Below, piece after piece: positions 15,421 through 23,489 of a DNA stretch of 36,523 nt (its first letter is position 1; every line of letters starts with the position of its first letter). The DNA is from Bradyrhizobium cajani (lineage in GTDB: Bacteria > Pseudomonadota > Alphaproteobacteria > Rhizobiales > Xanthobacteraceae). The notes beneath the pieces were generated by a model. That model saw only the letters and a list, made by a program, of their open reading frames with translations, was not told the origin of the DNA and did no database searches. The position numbers were made by a program, and so were the translations under genes. The stretch is from positions 1 to 36,523 of the forward strand of contig NZ_WQNE01000055.1 of assembly GCF_009759665.1 (NCBI RefSeq), read 5' to 3'.

Positions 15421-16964
15421 GCGCCCGCCTCTTGCAAGGACACCGCAGCGACGCGCCTGCTGCGCGCAAGACGAAGCGCGGCGCAGGCGGCGACGACGGC
15501 TGCAATCAGCAGTGTGGCGTCGATCCCTGCGACCGGCCAGAGCTGCCGGTGAACGATGGCTCTGATCAGATGATCTCCGGTCGTGACCGCGTTGAGCAAC
15601 ACGGCCGCCACAGCGAGCGCGGAGATCGTCCAGCACTGGCCAATCCAGGCCCGACCTCCGGAACTCCATGCATGCAGCAATGTGAGCAGCCAGACCAGGT
15701 GAAAGCCAACAACCTCGATCGCGCCGCGCTCGACACCGAAGGCCGATGCGCCGAGAGGCAGCGCGCGATTGGTCACCATGAAGGCGAGCGTGGCGATCAG
15801 GACACCGGTCACGCTCGCGACCGTCACCGCCTCGACCACGCGCGCCCCGGAACGACCGAGCTTGCGATGCCGTTCGCGCCGCGACTCGACCCAGAACAGC
15901 AGACCGGTCGCAATCAGCACGCATCCGGCAAGTCCGAGCACGAAGTACAGCCAACGCAGCGTCCAGTGCTTGAACTGGATGAAATGCAGGCCCGCGATGA
16001 AGCGCTGGGTGACCGCGGCGGGCTTTTCAGGCTTGCTCGCCGACAGCAACTCGCCGGTCGCTCCGTCGACATAGGCCATATGGGAGATGTTGCTGACGAC
16101 GTCCTCGGACGAACGGTTCGCCTGGACATAGGCGGCGGCATCGCCGGGATGGAAGACATAGAGATAGTTCGGCTCCCCCTGCCCCCAGACCGATTTCGCT
16201 TTCGCGACGATCGTGTCGAACGAGACCAGATCGGCAGGGCGCCTGGCCGGGGGGCGCACATAGGAGCCGTAGGCCTCGCGACCGAACAGGCGCACATCCT
16301 GCCGGTAGACCGCCCAGATGCTGCTGGGAAAATACAGGGAGAACAGGATGACGAGACCCGAGACGCTGATCACGACGTGAAAGGGAAGGCCGAGAACGCC
16401 GGCGACATTGTGCAGGTCGAGCGTCGCGCGCCGCATCTTGCGCTCCGGCCGGAACGTGAAGAAGTCCGCAAAGATCTTGCGGTGGATCACGACGCCGGAC
16501 ACGCACAGCACCATCATCATCATGCCGCAGAGGCCGACGATCCAGTAACCGAGGCCCAGCACCTTCAGGTTCAGGCTGTAGTGAAAGGGATAGATGAACC
16601 GGCTTCCGCCAAGCGTGCCCTGATCGGGCAGCTCGGCGCCCGTCGTTGGATCGAACATGTGCTGCGCGAACGCGCCGTCGGTCCCACGCCACAGCGCCGT
16701 GATGACCGGATTGCGCTCGTTCGGAACCAGCAGGAGCACGCTCGGCGATTTGGCCGCCAGCGCGGCCTGATAGGCCGGACGCATCGTCTCGTAGGAGAAC
16801 TCCGCCGGCAGCGCGAGGCGCGACGCCGGCATCATCCAGCGGTCGATCTCCTTGTCGAACACCGACAGCGTTCCCATCCAGAAGATGGCGAACAACAGCG
16901 AGCCCAGCACCACACCCGACCAGGTGTGCAACCAGTTCATCGATGCGCGAAACGTCGGTTCCAT
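15417..16964 (-). CDS. PepSY-associated transmembrane protein
   Basis: A 515-residue inner-membrane protein of the PepSY_TM family. The first span lies at about 12-34 (LHTWSGVVLGSLLFAIFWMGTL), then a large periplasmic PepSY-containing region, and further spans near 147-168, 200-222, 345-368 and in the C-terminal third. Histidines in and near the membrane (LHTW at the start, LHNVAGVLGLPFHVV, GLHFIQFKHWTLRW) resemble heme-ligand patterns of PepSY reductases. Relatives encoded beside siderophore receptors are proposed to reduce or release iron from imported ferric siderophores. It is 3 bases after the DUF3649 gene. An iron-reductase role is likely but inferred from family and context. Confidence 0.88.
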   Translation of the reverse strand: MEPTFRASMNWLHTWSGVVLGSLLFAIFWMGTLSVFDKEIDRWMMPASRLALPAEFSYETMRPAYQAALAAKSPSVLLLVPNERNPVITALWRGTDGAFAQHMFDPTTGAELPDQGTLGGSRFIYPFHYSLNLKVLGLGYWIVGLCGMMMMVLCVSGVVIHRKIFADFFTFRPERKMRRATLDLHNVAGVLGLPFHVVISVSGLVILFSLYFPSSIWAVYRQDVRLFGREAYGSYVRPPARRPADLVSFDTIVAKAKSVWGQGEPNYLYVFHPGDAAAYVQANRSSEDVVSNISHMAYVDGATGELLSASKPEKPAAVTQRFIAGLHFIQFKHWTLRWLYFVLGLAGCVLIATGLLFWVESRRERHRKLGRSGARVVEAVTVASVTGVLIATLAFMVTNRALPLGASAFGVERGAIEVVGFHLVWLLTLLHAWSSGGRAWIGQCWTISALAVAAVLLNAVTTGDHLIRAIVHRQLWPVAGIDATLLIAAVVAACAALRLARSRRVAAVSLQEAGA

Positions 16965-16967
16965 GGC

Positions 16968-17243
16968 CTAGGACGGCAACCGGCTGAGCAGGAGGACCAG
17001 CGTCAGGCTCAGCGCCGTGACCGCGCCGAGCCAGAGCGTGACACGGATCAGCGCGGGCTCGGCAAACGACCAGATCATGACACCGAGATAGATCACGAAC
17101 CCCAGCATCGCGCCCAGCGTGGCGGCTTCGCTCCGCTCCATGCCAACCATGGCCACTGCGATCATCGCCAGCGCGGCAATGATCGCCGAGGTCCCGACAT
17201 AACCTCCGACGATGGCGAGAGCGGTTCTGGCGAAGATCTTCAT
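16968..17243 (-). CDS. DUF3649-like small membrane protein
   Basis: A 91-residue protein with three hydrophobic spans (about 7-33, 43-63 and 67-87) and almost no polar domain. Its size, composition and position between a TonB-dependent receptor and a PepSY protein fit the DUF3649 (iron-uptake associated) group. It lies 39 bases after the receptor stop and 3 before the PepSY gene start. It is probably a helper subunit of an inner-membrane iron-handling complex. Biochemistry is unknown and I identify it mainly by context. Confidence 0.75.
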   Translation of the reverse strand: MKIFARTALAIVGGYVGTSAIIAALAMIAVAMVGMERSEAATLGAMLGFVIYLGVMIWSFAEPALIRVTLWLGAVTALSLTLVLLLSRLPS

Positions 17244-17282
17244 GTGGCGATGGTCGCTATCCCGGGGATCAGAGCCGTCCCG

Positions 17283-19643
17283 TCAAAAATTGAAGGTGGT
17301 CGAGACCAGATAGGTCCTGGGCGCGCCAAGCGTGATGACGCCGCTATAGGCCGACGCCCAATAGGCCTTGTTGAACAGGTTCTCGATATTGGCGCGAACC
17401 ACGATCGGCTTGCCGTTCCAGGGCGAGGTGAACGTGTAGCGCGCACCGATATCGACCCTGGTCCATTCCGGCAGGGTGAGCGTATTGGCGAGATCGACAT
17501 ATTGCGAGCTGGTGTAGATCACCCGCCCCGTCAATGTCAGATCGCGGACGAAGGGCGTATCCCATTCCGCACCGATATTGGCGTTCACCGCCGGCACACC
17601 GATGGCCTCCTTGCCGTCATTGGCGGCCAGCGTCGCCTTTTCCTGCACGCCGTGGATCAGCGCGACGCCGCCGAGCAGCCTGAACCAAGGGGTGACCTCG
17701 CCGAACACGTTGAGCTCGATGCCGCGATTGCGCTGCCGGCCGTTGAGCTGCTGCGAGATGCCGAGCGGCTCGACGACCGAAATGATGCTGGGCTGAGAGA
17801 TGTCGAACCCGCTCATGGTCGCGGTGATGCGTCCCGCATCGATCTTGATGCCGGCCTCGGCCTGCTTGGTCTGTCCGGGCGGGAAAACCGTCCCGCGATT
17901 GAGGAAGGTGCCAGCGACCACGGCCGGCGTCTGCAGGCCCTCAATGTAGTTCGCATAGAGCGAGATGTTCTCGATCGGCTTGACGACAATTGCGTAAGCC
18001 GGCGTCCAGACTGAGGTGTCCTGCTCCGGCCGCGTCAGTGCCGGCGACAGATAGTTGGTCACCGAGCTTCCGGCGGTCTGGCGCCGGACGCCGACCGTGA
18101 ACTGGAGGCGCTTGTTCCAGAGCGACATCGTATCGGAGACGCCGACGCTCCAGAGATCGACATTGGTGATCTGGCTGGCGCCCAGCGGGCCGAACGTCGG
18201 CTTCGCGATGTTCGTTGGTTCGGTGTAGAGATTCCAGTAGATCGTTCCGGGCCCTGGCGTCGGCGTCAGGATGCGCTGATTGTAGGTTCTGTCGTTGATC
18301 GAATAGCCGACATTGAGCGCGTGATTGACCGGCCCGGTGTCGGCATTGATGCGGACGCCGGCTTCGCCGGCAAGGGTTTCGAAGGTTTCCTTGCCCTGGA
18401 ACGGCGTCGATCGCAGCCCGCCAAGCTGGAATGTAGCGGGCGTCGCTGTCGTCACGCCCGGAATGGCATTGCTGATGATCGGCGACGGATAGGCATAGTT
18501 GATGTTGCTGTCGTGATAGCCGAACGCCGCATACGCGGTCATCCAGTCGGTGACGTCGACTTCACCTCTGACCGTCGAGAAGAAATCGGTCGGGTGGTAG
18601 TATGCCCACGGCACCTGAAAATTCAGCCCGGCCTTCGGCGGCGGCGGGATGACGGTCGAGCCCACGGTGAAGAAGCGCAAGGGCGGATTGAGGACGTCGG
18701 CCTGGTAGCCGAGATCGACGGCGACGCGCGCGCTCTCGCCGCGATAATCGAGGCCGAGCGCAACGTTGCCGAACTCGTCGTTCTGGCGATTCCACGGCGT
18801 GCTGCCGTTCGAGTAGGTGTTGTTGAGCCGAACGCCCCACTCCTTGTGCTCGCCATAGCGCCGGCTGATGTCAATCTGCTCGCCGAATTGCGACTTTGAC
18901 GCATAGGTGCCAGTCAACTGGGTGATGTCGACATCGCCCGCGTGCTTGGTGACGAGATTGACGCTGCCGCCGACGGCGCCCGCGCTGGTCGCGCCGGTGC
19001 CACCGACCGTCATCCCGTTGAGCACGGCGCTCGGCCCCTTCAGCACTTCGACGCGCTCGACGAAGTTCGCGCCGGTCGAGTAATAGGGTGCGATCCCGTA
19101 GAGCCCGTTCAGGCCATAGTCGCCGCTGTCATAATAAAAGCCGCGGATGAAGAGGCTGTCGGCGCCGCCGCCGGCCGCCTGCACCACGCGTACCGATGGA
19201 TCGTTGGCGAGAACGTCGCGGATGGTGCGCGCCTGCTGGTTCTTGATCAGCTCGGCCGTGTAGCTGGTCTGGTTGAACGGCGTGTCCATGACGCTGCGAT
19301 TGCCGAGCAGGCCGAGACTTCCACCGGTCGCAACCTGCCCTCCGGCGTAGGGCGCCGGCGGCGCGCCGAGCGTGCCGGTCGAAGGCGTCACGTAAGGAAC
19401 TGGAGCGATGTTGCGTGGCGCCGACACAGTCGCCCGCCTTTGCGTGCGGTCACCCGGGGATTGCGAGCGCTGGATCGTCTGCCGTGGCCTCGGTTTGGTC
19501 GGCGCATCCACCGTCACCGGCGGCAAGGTGCCCTGCGCATAGGCCTTCTGATCGAACGGAAAATTCAGCGAGAGAGCGAGAAAGCTAACGGCTCCAAGTA
19601 AAGCAGCGCGGACAAAATGTCTCGGCGCAATGACGCATTCCAT
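17283..19643 (-). CDS. TonB-dependent siderophore receptor
   Basis: A 786-residue outer-membrane receptor for ferric siderophores. A signal peptide (about 1-36, AALLGAVSFLALSLNF...AYA) leads to a Pro/Arg-rich linker and then the plug domain (about 120-260) with DVLANDPSVRVVQAAGGGADSLFIRGF and VERVEVLKGPSAVLNG. The 22-strand barrel follows, ending in aromatic Phe (STTFNF). Plug sequences like these are found in ferrichrome/hydroxamate-type receptors, but the ligand cannot be fixed. The start at 19643 gives a clean signal peptide; an earlier ATG at 19679 would add 12 residues. It is first in the iron-uptake set. I see no ICE or classic Fur box upstream, only a palindrome at 19749-19761. Confidence 0.93.
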   Translation of the reverse strand: MECVIAPRHFVRAALLGAVSFLALSLNFPFDQKAYAQGTLPPVTVDAPTKPRPRQTIQRSQSPGDRTQRRATVSAPRNIAPVPYVTPSTGTLGAPPAPYAGGQVATGGSLGLLGNRSVMDTPFNQTSYTAELIKNQQARTIRDVLANDPSVRVVQAAGGGADSLFIRGFYYDSGDYGLNGLYGIAPYYSTGANFVERVEVLKGPSAVLNGMTVGGTGATSAGAVGGSVNLVTKHAGDVDITQLTGTYASKSQFGEQIDISRRYGEHKEWGVRLNNTYSNGSTPWNRQNDEFGNVALGLDYRGESARVAVDLGYQADVLNPPLRFFTVGSTVIPPPPKAGLNFQVPWAYYHPTDFFSTVRGEVDVTDWMTAYAAFGYHDSNINYAYPSPIISNAIPGVTTATPATFQLGGLRSTPFQGKETFETLAGEAGVRINADTGPVNHALNVGYSINDRTYNQRILTPTPGPGTIYWNLYTEPTNIAKPTFGPLGASQITNVDLWSVGVSDTMSLWNKRLQFTVGVRRQTAGSSVTNYLSPALTRPEQDTSVWTPAYAIVVKPIENISLYANYIEGLQTPAVVAGTFLNRGTVFPPGQTKQAEAGIKIDAGRITATMSGFDISQPSIISVVEPLGISQQLNGRQRNRGIELNVFGEVTPWFRLLGGVALIHGVQEKATLAANDGKEAIGVPAVNANIGAEWDTPFVRDLTLTGRVIYTSSQYVDLANTLTLPEWTRVDIGARYTFTSPWNGKPIVVRANIENLFNKAYWASAYSGVITLGAPRTYLVSTTFNF

Positions 19644-19748
19644 AGTGCACCCCAATCCCTGCCAACACGCAGGTCCCATGGGTGACCTAACACGTGCATT
19701 TCGCGGAGTGCAGCGACACAGGAATGGAAGACATCTAAGTTCGACAAA

Positions 19749-19761
19749 TCACCTGAGGTGA
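19749..19761. promoter_or_regulatory. Palindrome upstream of the siderophore receptor
   Basis: TCACCT-G-AGGTGA is a perfect 13-base palindrome 106 bases upstream of the receptor start. A related imperfect inverted repeat (AGGTCCCATGGGTGACCT) lies at 19671-19688. Both look like dimeric-regulator operators. Nothing else is visible in the 19644-19957 gap. Confidence 0.4.
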
Positions 19762-19957
19762 ATGGACGCGCGCAGATGAAACGGGAAATAGAGGCACGCT
19801 GCGAAGGAAAGAGAAGCAGATTTTTCGGGAAAGAGATGAAGCCCGCCTCGATCAGCACGATAGCTGATGTCCATCGCGACCTCGCTGAATGCGAGCCCGC
19901 TCCCACGGCCGAGTGGCGAAGCGTGACGTCAGATGGTGGATGATGTGCGGGTCGGGA

Positions 19958-20323
19958 TCAGCACGCGCAGCCGTCGTGCGGGGTCTGCCGCGCCGGTGCG
20001 CACAGCGTGCGGTAGATCTTGCCTTCGGAGCTGAAGCGAAACGAGGCGTGGATGCGCAGCGCGCCTGCGATCGAATATTCGAGATCGATGCCGTGCGGCA
20101 CAGGATTGATCTCTTCGAGACCGAAGCCTGCCGATGAGAAGGTGCTGAGCCGCGGCCCCCAATAGGTTTCGAGCTCGCGTCGGCCGCGATAGCGCTGCGT
20201 TCCGTTGCACGAGCACTCGACCTGGGCATCGTCGGCATAGAGGTCGAGCAACGTCGCAAGGTCGCCCTTCCGGCAGGCGTCCACCCAATCGACGACAATT
20301 CCCATCTGATCAAAATCACGCAC
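19958..20323 (-). CDS. SnoaL-like / NTF2-fold protein
   Basis: A 121-residue cytoplasmic protein with the SnoaL/NTF2 cone-fold pattern: an N-terminal helix (VVDWVDACRKGDLATLLDLYADDAQVEC), a second helix with the typical RYRGRRELETYWGPRL, then curved strands. Members are isomerases, hydrolases or ligand-binding proteins; the activity cannot be predicted. I choose the GTG at 20321-20323 because AGAGGA lies seven bases upstream; an ATG frame start at 20368 would add 15 non-typical residues. The cysteine-rich tail (DGCAC) is unusual. It is on the same strand as the receptor, about 310 bases upstream of it. Confidence 0.8.
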   Translation of the reverse strand: MRDFDQMGIVVDWVDACRKGDLATLLDLYADDAQVECSCNGTQRYRGRRELETYWGPRLSTFSSAGFGLEEINPVPHGIDLEYSIAGALRIHASFRFSSEGKIYRTLCAPARQTPHDGCAC

Positions 20324-20438
20324 GCCGCAATCCTCTGCCGCGGACAACCGAGCGCGGCTTAGGACCACACTCGTGAATGTCCGCTGAATGGTAAAGCCCG
20401 GGCGATACCGGGTTCCCTCGGGGTGTCCACTGATGAGC

Positions 20439-21191
20439 TCAGCCTTGCTGCCGGCCCCTCGCCCACACGGCGAAAGCGATCAACAGGGCGCCTGCAAGCG
20501 TGAACCAGGTGATGGCGTATTGCAGGTGATCGTCCTTCAGATGCACGTCGAGGGGACCCGGACGCGGGATGCCGTACTCGGGCACCGGCTGCTCGAGGTC
20601 GACATAGAACGGCGCAACCGCGCCCCAGCCGAGCGCGCTTGCGATTCCCAGATGATCGCGCACGAACCAGAGCCGCTTGTCGCGGTTCTCCGCCGGCGTG
20701 AGCCAGCCGGGGGCCTCGGGAAAGCGCAGATAGCCGGTGAGCGCGACCGGCTGCCCCGTGACGAGTTTCCTCACCGCGCGATCCTCGACGCTGCGATCCT
20801 GCATCGTGTTCTCGACGAAGCCGGCATCGATCACGACCGTCTCGCCGCCTGGAAGCCGCACCGGCAGGAACGCCCAGGTGCCGGGGCCGGAGGCATCCTT
20901 GCGCACGGCCGAGCCGGAGGAATAGACCATCGCATCGGGCAGCGGCGCGTAGGTCGCGGTGAAGCTGACCCGGCGGAACTCATCGCGGGCGGGATTGAGC
21001 GCGGCCCATTGCGCGGGCGGCGGCATCGCGACCGGCGCGGCCGCAAGCCGCTCGGTGAGGGCCGCGATCAATTCGTGCTTGGCTGTTCGGCGCTGCAACT
21101 GCCAGACGCCGAGCGCGACGAACACGGCCGTCAGGAGCAGCGTGAACAGCGCGAAGCCGGCCACGCGAGGCTTACGCGCCGTCTTGGTCAT
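20439..21191 (-). CDS. SURF1-family cytochrome oxidase assembly protein
   Basis: A 250-residue SURF1 homologue that helps deliver heme a to subunit I of aa3-type oxidase in the inner membrane. One membrane span lies at the N-terminus (about 11-29, AGFALFTLLLTAVFVALGVWQLQR) and another at the C-terminus (about 227-246). The signature GVWQLQRR, the central WAFLPVRLPGGETVVIDAGFV and the end-segment HLQYAITWF are typical. Its start overlaps the DUF983 stop as ATGA (21188-21191). It is the last gene of the oxidase cluster. Confidence 0.93.
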   Translation of the reverse strand: MTKTARKPRVAGFALFTLLLTAVFVALGVWQLQRRTAKHELIAALTERLAAAPVAMPPPAQWAALNPARDEFRRVSFTATYAPLPDAMVYSSGSAVRKDASGPGTWAFLPVRLPGGETVVIDAGFVENTMQDRSVEDRAVRKLVTGQPVALTGYLRFPEAPGWLTPAENRDKRLWFVRDHLGIASALGWGAVAPFYVDLEQPVPEYGIPRPGPLDVHLKDDHLQYAITWFTLAGALLIAFAVWARGRQQG

Positions 21192-21589
21192 TTCGCGCGG
21201 TCGATGAGTCGGCCCGGCGCCGCCTTGTGGTGGAATTGCAGCGCGATCAGCAGCGACTTCATCGCGCGCAGCGGCAGCAGCGTGGTGGCGAGGATCAGCG
21301 GCAGCCAGAGCACCGCATGCAGCCAGAACGGCGGCTGATACTTGACCTCGACGACGAGCGCACAGCCGACCACGATCGCGCCGGCCAGCATGATGATGAA
21401 GATCGCCGGGCCGTCGCCGGTATCGATGAAGGCGTAGTCCAATCCGCAGCGCTCGCAGCGAGGCGCGAGCGTCAGGAAGCCCGCATAGAGCTTGCCCTCA
21501 CCACAGCGCGGGCACTTGCAGGCAAGCCCGCGCAGCGCGCTTTGCAGGACGGTGGTTTCGGCCTCGGATGGGCCGGCGGTGTCGTTCAT
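21188..21589 (-). CDS. DUF983 family membrane protein
   Basis: A 133-residue protein with an N-terminal zinc-ribbon-like pair (CKCPRCGEGKLY and CERCGLDY, about 24-55), then two membrane spans (about 63-83 and 89-112). DUF983 genes occur in alphaproteobacterial cox clusters, usually between ctaE and surf1, suggesting an oxidase-assembly role, perhaps in metal handling; this is contextual inference. The start at 21589 gives the normal length. The frame is open further upstream, into the ctaE 3' end, but that part is not typical. It overlaps SURF1 by ATGA. Confidence 0.88.
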   Translation of the reverse strand: MNDTAGPSEAETTVLQSALRGLACKCPRCGEGKLYAGFLTLAPRCERCGLDYAFIDTGDGPAIFIIMLAGAIVVGCALVVEVKYQPPFWLHAVLWLPLILATTLLPLRAMKSLLIALQFHHKAAPGRLIDRAK

Positions 21590-21640
21590 GGGAAAGGACC
21601 CTATCACAGTTTCCGCCGAAACTTCAGGCGGCCGAAAGCG

Positions 21641-21666
21641 AAAGGGCGGCCCCACGGCCGCCCTTT
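21641..21666 (-). terminator. Hairpin after ctaE, possible attenuator
   Basis: AAAGGGCGGCC / GGCCGCCCTTT form an 11-bp stem with a 4-base loop just after the ctaE stop. The minus-strand U-run is limited to the three U at the stem end. It probably reduces, but may not stop, transcription into DUF983 and SURF1. Confidence 0.5.
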
Positions 21667-21686
21667 CTGATCTTCTGCGTCGCGGC

Positions 21687-22583
21687 TCAGTGCGCGCCGT
21701 GAGCCATGGTCGCGGCGCCCTGTCCCCACACATAGATGCAGAGGAACAGGAACAGCCAGACCACATCGACGAAATGCCAATACCAGGCGGCGAACTCGAA
21801 GCCGAGATGCTGCTTCGGCGTGAAGTGGCCGGCATAGGCGCGGGCAAGGCACACGATCAGGAAGATGGTGCCGACCAGCACATGGAAGCCGTGGAAGCCG
21901 GTCGCCATGAAGAAGGTCGCACCATAGACGTTGCCGGCGAAGGAGAACGCCGCATGGCTGTACTCGTAGGCCTGCACGCAGGTGAAGAGCGCGCCGAGCA
22001 CGACGGTCAGGATCAGGCCATACTTCAGGCCCTGGCGATCGTTCTCGAGCAGCGCATGGTGCGCCCAGGTCACCGTGGTGCCGGAGGTGAGCAGGATCAG
22101 CGTGTTGAGCAGCGGCAGATGCCAGGGATCGAAGGTCTCGATGCCCTTCGGCGGCCAGGTGCCGGGGACCGCGCAGGCGCCGGCCTGGGTGCCGAGGCCG
22201 CAGCCGAACACCGCATCGCGCGTCGCATGGACGGCATCGGCCGGAAACAGCGCGGCGTTGAAATAGGCCCAGAACCAGGCCACGAAGAACATCACCTCGG
22301 AGGCGATGAACAGGATCATGCCGTAGCGGTGATGAAGCTGCACGACGCGGGTGTGGTCGCCCTTGTACTGGGCTTCCTTGATCACGTCGCCCCACCAGCT
22401 CGCCATGGTGTAGAGCACGCCGACGGTACCGACGCCGAACACGATCGGCGCGGCCGAGAACATGTGATGCATCCAGGCGATCGCGCCGACCGCCATGATG
22501 AAGGCGGAGAGCGAGCCGACGGCCGGCCAGGGAGAGGGATCGACCAGATGATAGTCGTGATGCTTGGTGTGCGCCGTAGCCAT
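21687..22583 (-). CDS. ctaE: Cytochrome c oxidase subunit III
   Basis: A 298-residue inner-membrane subunit (CoxC) of aa3-type oxidase. It has the seven-span pattern with conserved EVMFFVAWFWAYF, CAVPGTWPPKGIETFDPWHLPLLNT, the proton-path-associated FHVLVGTIFL region and the C-terminal HFVDVVWLFLFLCIYVWG. Length is normal. It lies 79 bases downstream of the ctaG stop in the same transcription direction and is followed by a hairpin and the DUF983-SURF1 pair. Confidence 0.96.
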   Translation of the reverse strand: MATAHTKHHDYHLVDPSPWPAVGSLSAFIMAVGAIAWMHHMFSAAPIVFGVGTVGVLYTMASWWGDVIKEAQYKGDHTRVVQLHHRYGMILFIASEVMFFVAWFWAYFNAALFPADAVHATRDAVFGCGLGTQAGACAVPGTWPPKGIETFDPWHLPLLNTLILLTSGTTVTWAHHALLENDRQGLKYGLILTVVLGALFTCVQAYEYSHAAFSFAGNVYGATFFMATGFHGFHVLVGTIFLIVCLARAYAGHFTPKQHLGFEFAAWYWHFVDVVWLFLFLCIYVWGQGAATMAHGAH

Positions 22584-22662
22584 TTGCCGTCTCTCTCCTC
22601 AATCCCGTGCCTGCGCGGCACTTATCCCCTTGTGTCCAATCCCCGCGGCGCGAGCCCGGCGA

Positions 22663-23307
22663 TCAGAGATTTCCCTTGCGTTTGTCGTCCTCACCCGATG
22701 CCAGCGGCTTCACCACCGGATCGCGCACCGGATAGAACGTGTAGGACAGCGTGATCGTATTCAGCCCGTCGTTCTCGTGGTCGTCGGCGATCGACGGGTC
22801 GACGTAGAACACGACCGGCATTTCCCGCTTCTCGCCGGGCGCCATGGTCTGCTCGGTGAAGCAGAAGCAGTTGATCTTCTGGAAATAGGAGCCGACCGTC
22901 AGCGGGGCGACGTTGTAGGCGGCCTGGCCTGCGGTGGTCCGCGCGGCCTGGTTGGTGACGGTGTAGAAGACAGTCACGACCTGGCCGATATTGACCTCGA
23001 TCTCGTTCTGCTCCGGCTCGAACTTCCAGGGCAGGCCGGGCGCGACGTTGGAATCGAAGCGTACTGCGATCTTGCGCGCGATCGGACCGGTGGCGGGCGC
23101 GGAGGTCGCGACCTGGGTCGTGCCGTTGAAGCCGGTGGCGCGGCAGAACCAGTTGTAGAACGGCACCGCCGCGTAGGAGGCGCCGACCATCAGCGCCACC
23201 ACGCCGCCGCAGATCGAGGCGACCATCGCGTCGCGGCCAAGGCCACGGAGACGGCCCTTGCCGGCCGTCCGGCCCTGATCCCGCGATATGGTCGGCTCGT
23301 GATCCAT
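22663..23307 (-). CDS. ctaG: CtaG/Cox11, copper chaperone for cytochrome c oxidase
   Basis: A 214-residue membrane-anchored copper chaperone that supplies CuB of subunit I. A single N-terminal span lies at about 28-48. The periplasmic domain has the copper-binding pair C147 and C149 in INCFCFTEQ, plus C55 near the membrane (YNWFCRATGF). The segments VNIGQVVTVFYTVTNQ and MPVVFYVDP are family hallmarks. It starts five bases after the coxF stop, with TAGGA as its SD, so it is co-translated with coxF. Confidence 0.95.
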   Translation of the reverse strand: MDHEPTISRDQGRTAGKGRLRGLGRDAMVASICGGVVALMVGASYAAVPFYNWFCRATGFNGTTQVATSAPATGPIARKIAVRFDSNVAPGLPWKFEPEQNEIEVNIGQVVTVFYTVTNQAARTTAGQAAYNVAPLTVGSYFQKINCFCFTEQTMAPGEKREMPVVFYVDPSIADDHENDGLNTITLSYTFYPVRDPVVKPLASGEDDKRKGNL

Positions 23308-23312
23308 TTTTC

Positions 23313-23489
23313 CTACATCGGCCGGACGAGAACTGCCGGTCCCTTGACCATGGTGACGGCGAAGAACAGCACCACGAGCACGCCGAGCGCCAAAGCAATG
23401 GCGATCGAGCGCTGACGACGGCTCCGCTTCTGCGCCTCGGTGAGGACGATTCCATCTGGCTCGGGTTTGTCGGCCATTCCTGCGATCAT
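23313..23489 (-). CDS. coxF: CoxF-like single-span protein
   Basis: A 58-residue protein. It has a charged cytoplasmic N-terminus (DGIVLTEAQKRSRRQRS) and one membrane helix (about 30-47, IAIALALGVLVVLFFAV), followed by TMVKGP and a short tail. Small proteins of this shape sit between ctaB and ctaG in rhizobial cox clusters and are called CoxF; their role in assembly is not established. The start at 23489 is supported by the ATGA overlap with the ctaB stop (23486-23489). A second ATG at 23477 would give 54 residues. It is easily missed by gene finders because of its size. Confidence 0.85.
   Translation of the reverse strand: MIAGMADKPEPDGIVLTEAQKRSRRQRSIAIALALGVLVVLFFAVTMVKGPAVLVRPM

Noticed and set aside
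15432..18014. An 860-codon open frame on the plus strand opposite the PepSY and receptor genes
   Set aside because: It is the antisense of three well-supported minus-strand genes; the composition (Arg, Gln, Asp, His rich) is typical of a GC-rich shadow frame.
19565..19906. A 113-codon minus-strand frame over the start of the receptor gene
   Set aside because: It overlaps the receptor signal peptide in another frame and shows no domain.
19644..19957. Iron-responsive ICE (Irr) or Fur box upstream of the siderophore receptor
   Set aside because: I looked for TTTAGAA/TTCTAAA-like inverted repeats and found none; only a different palindrome is present.
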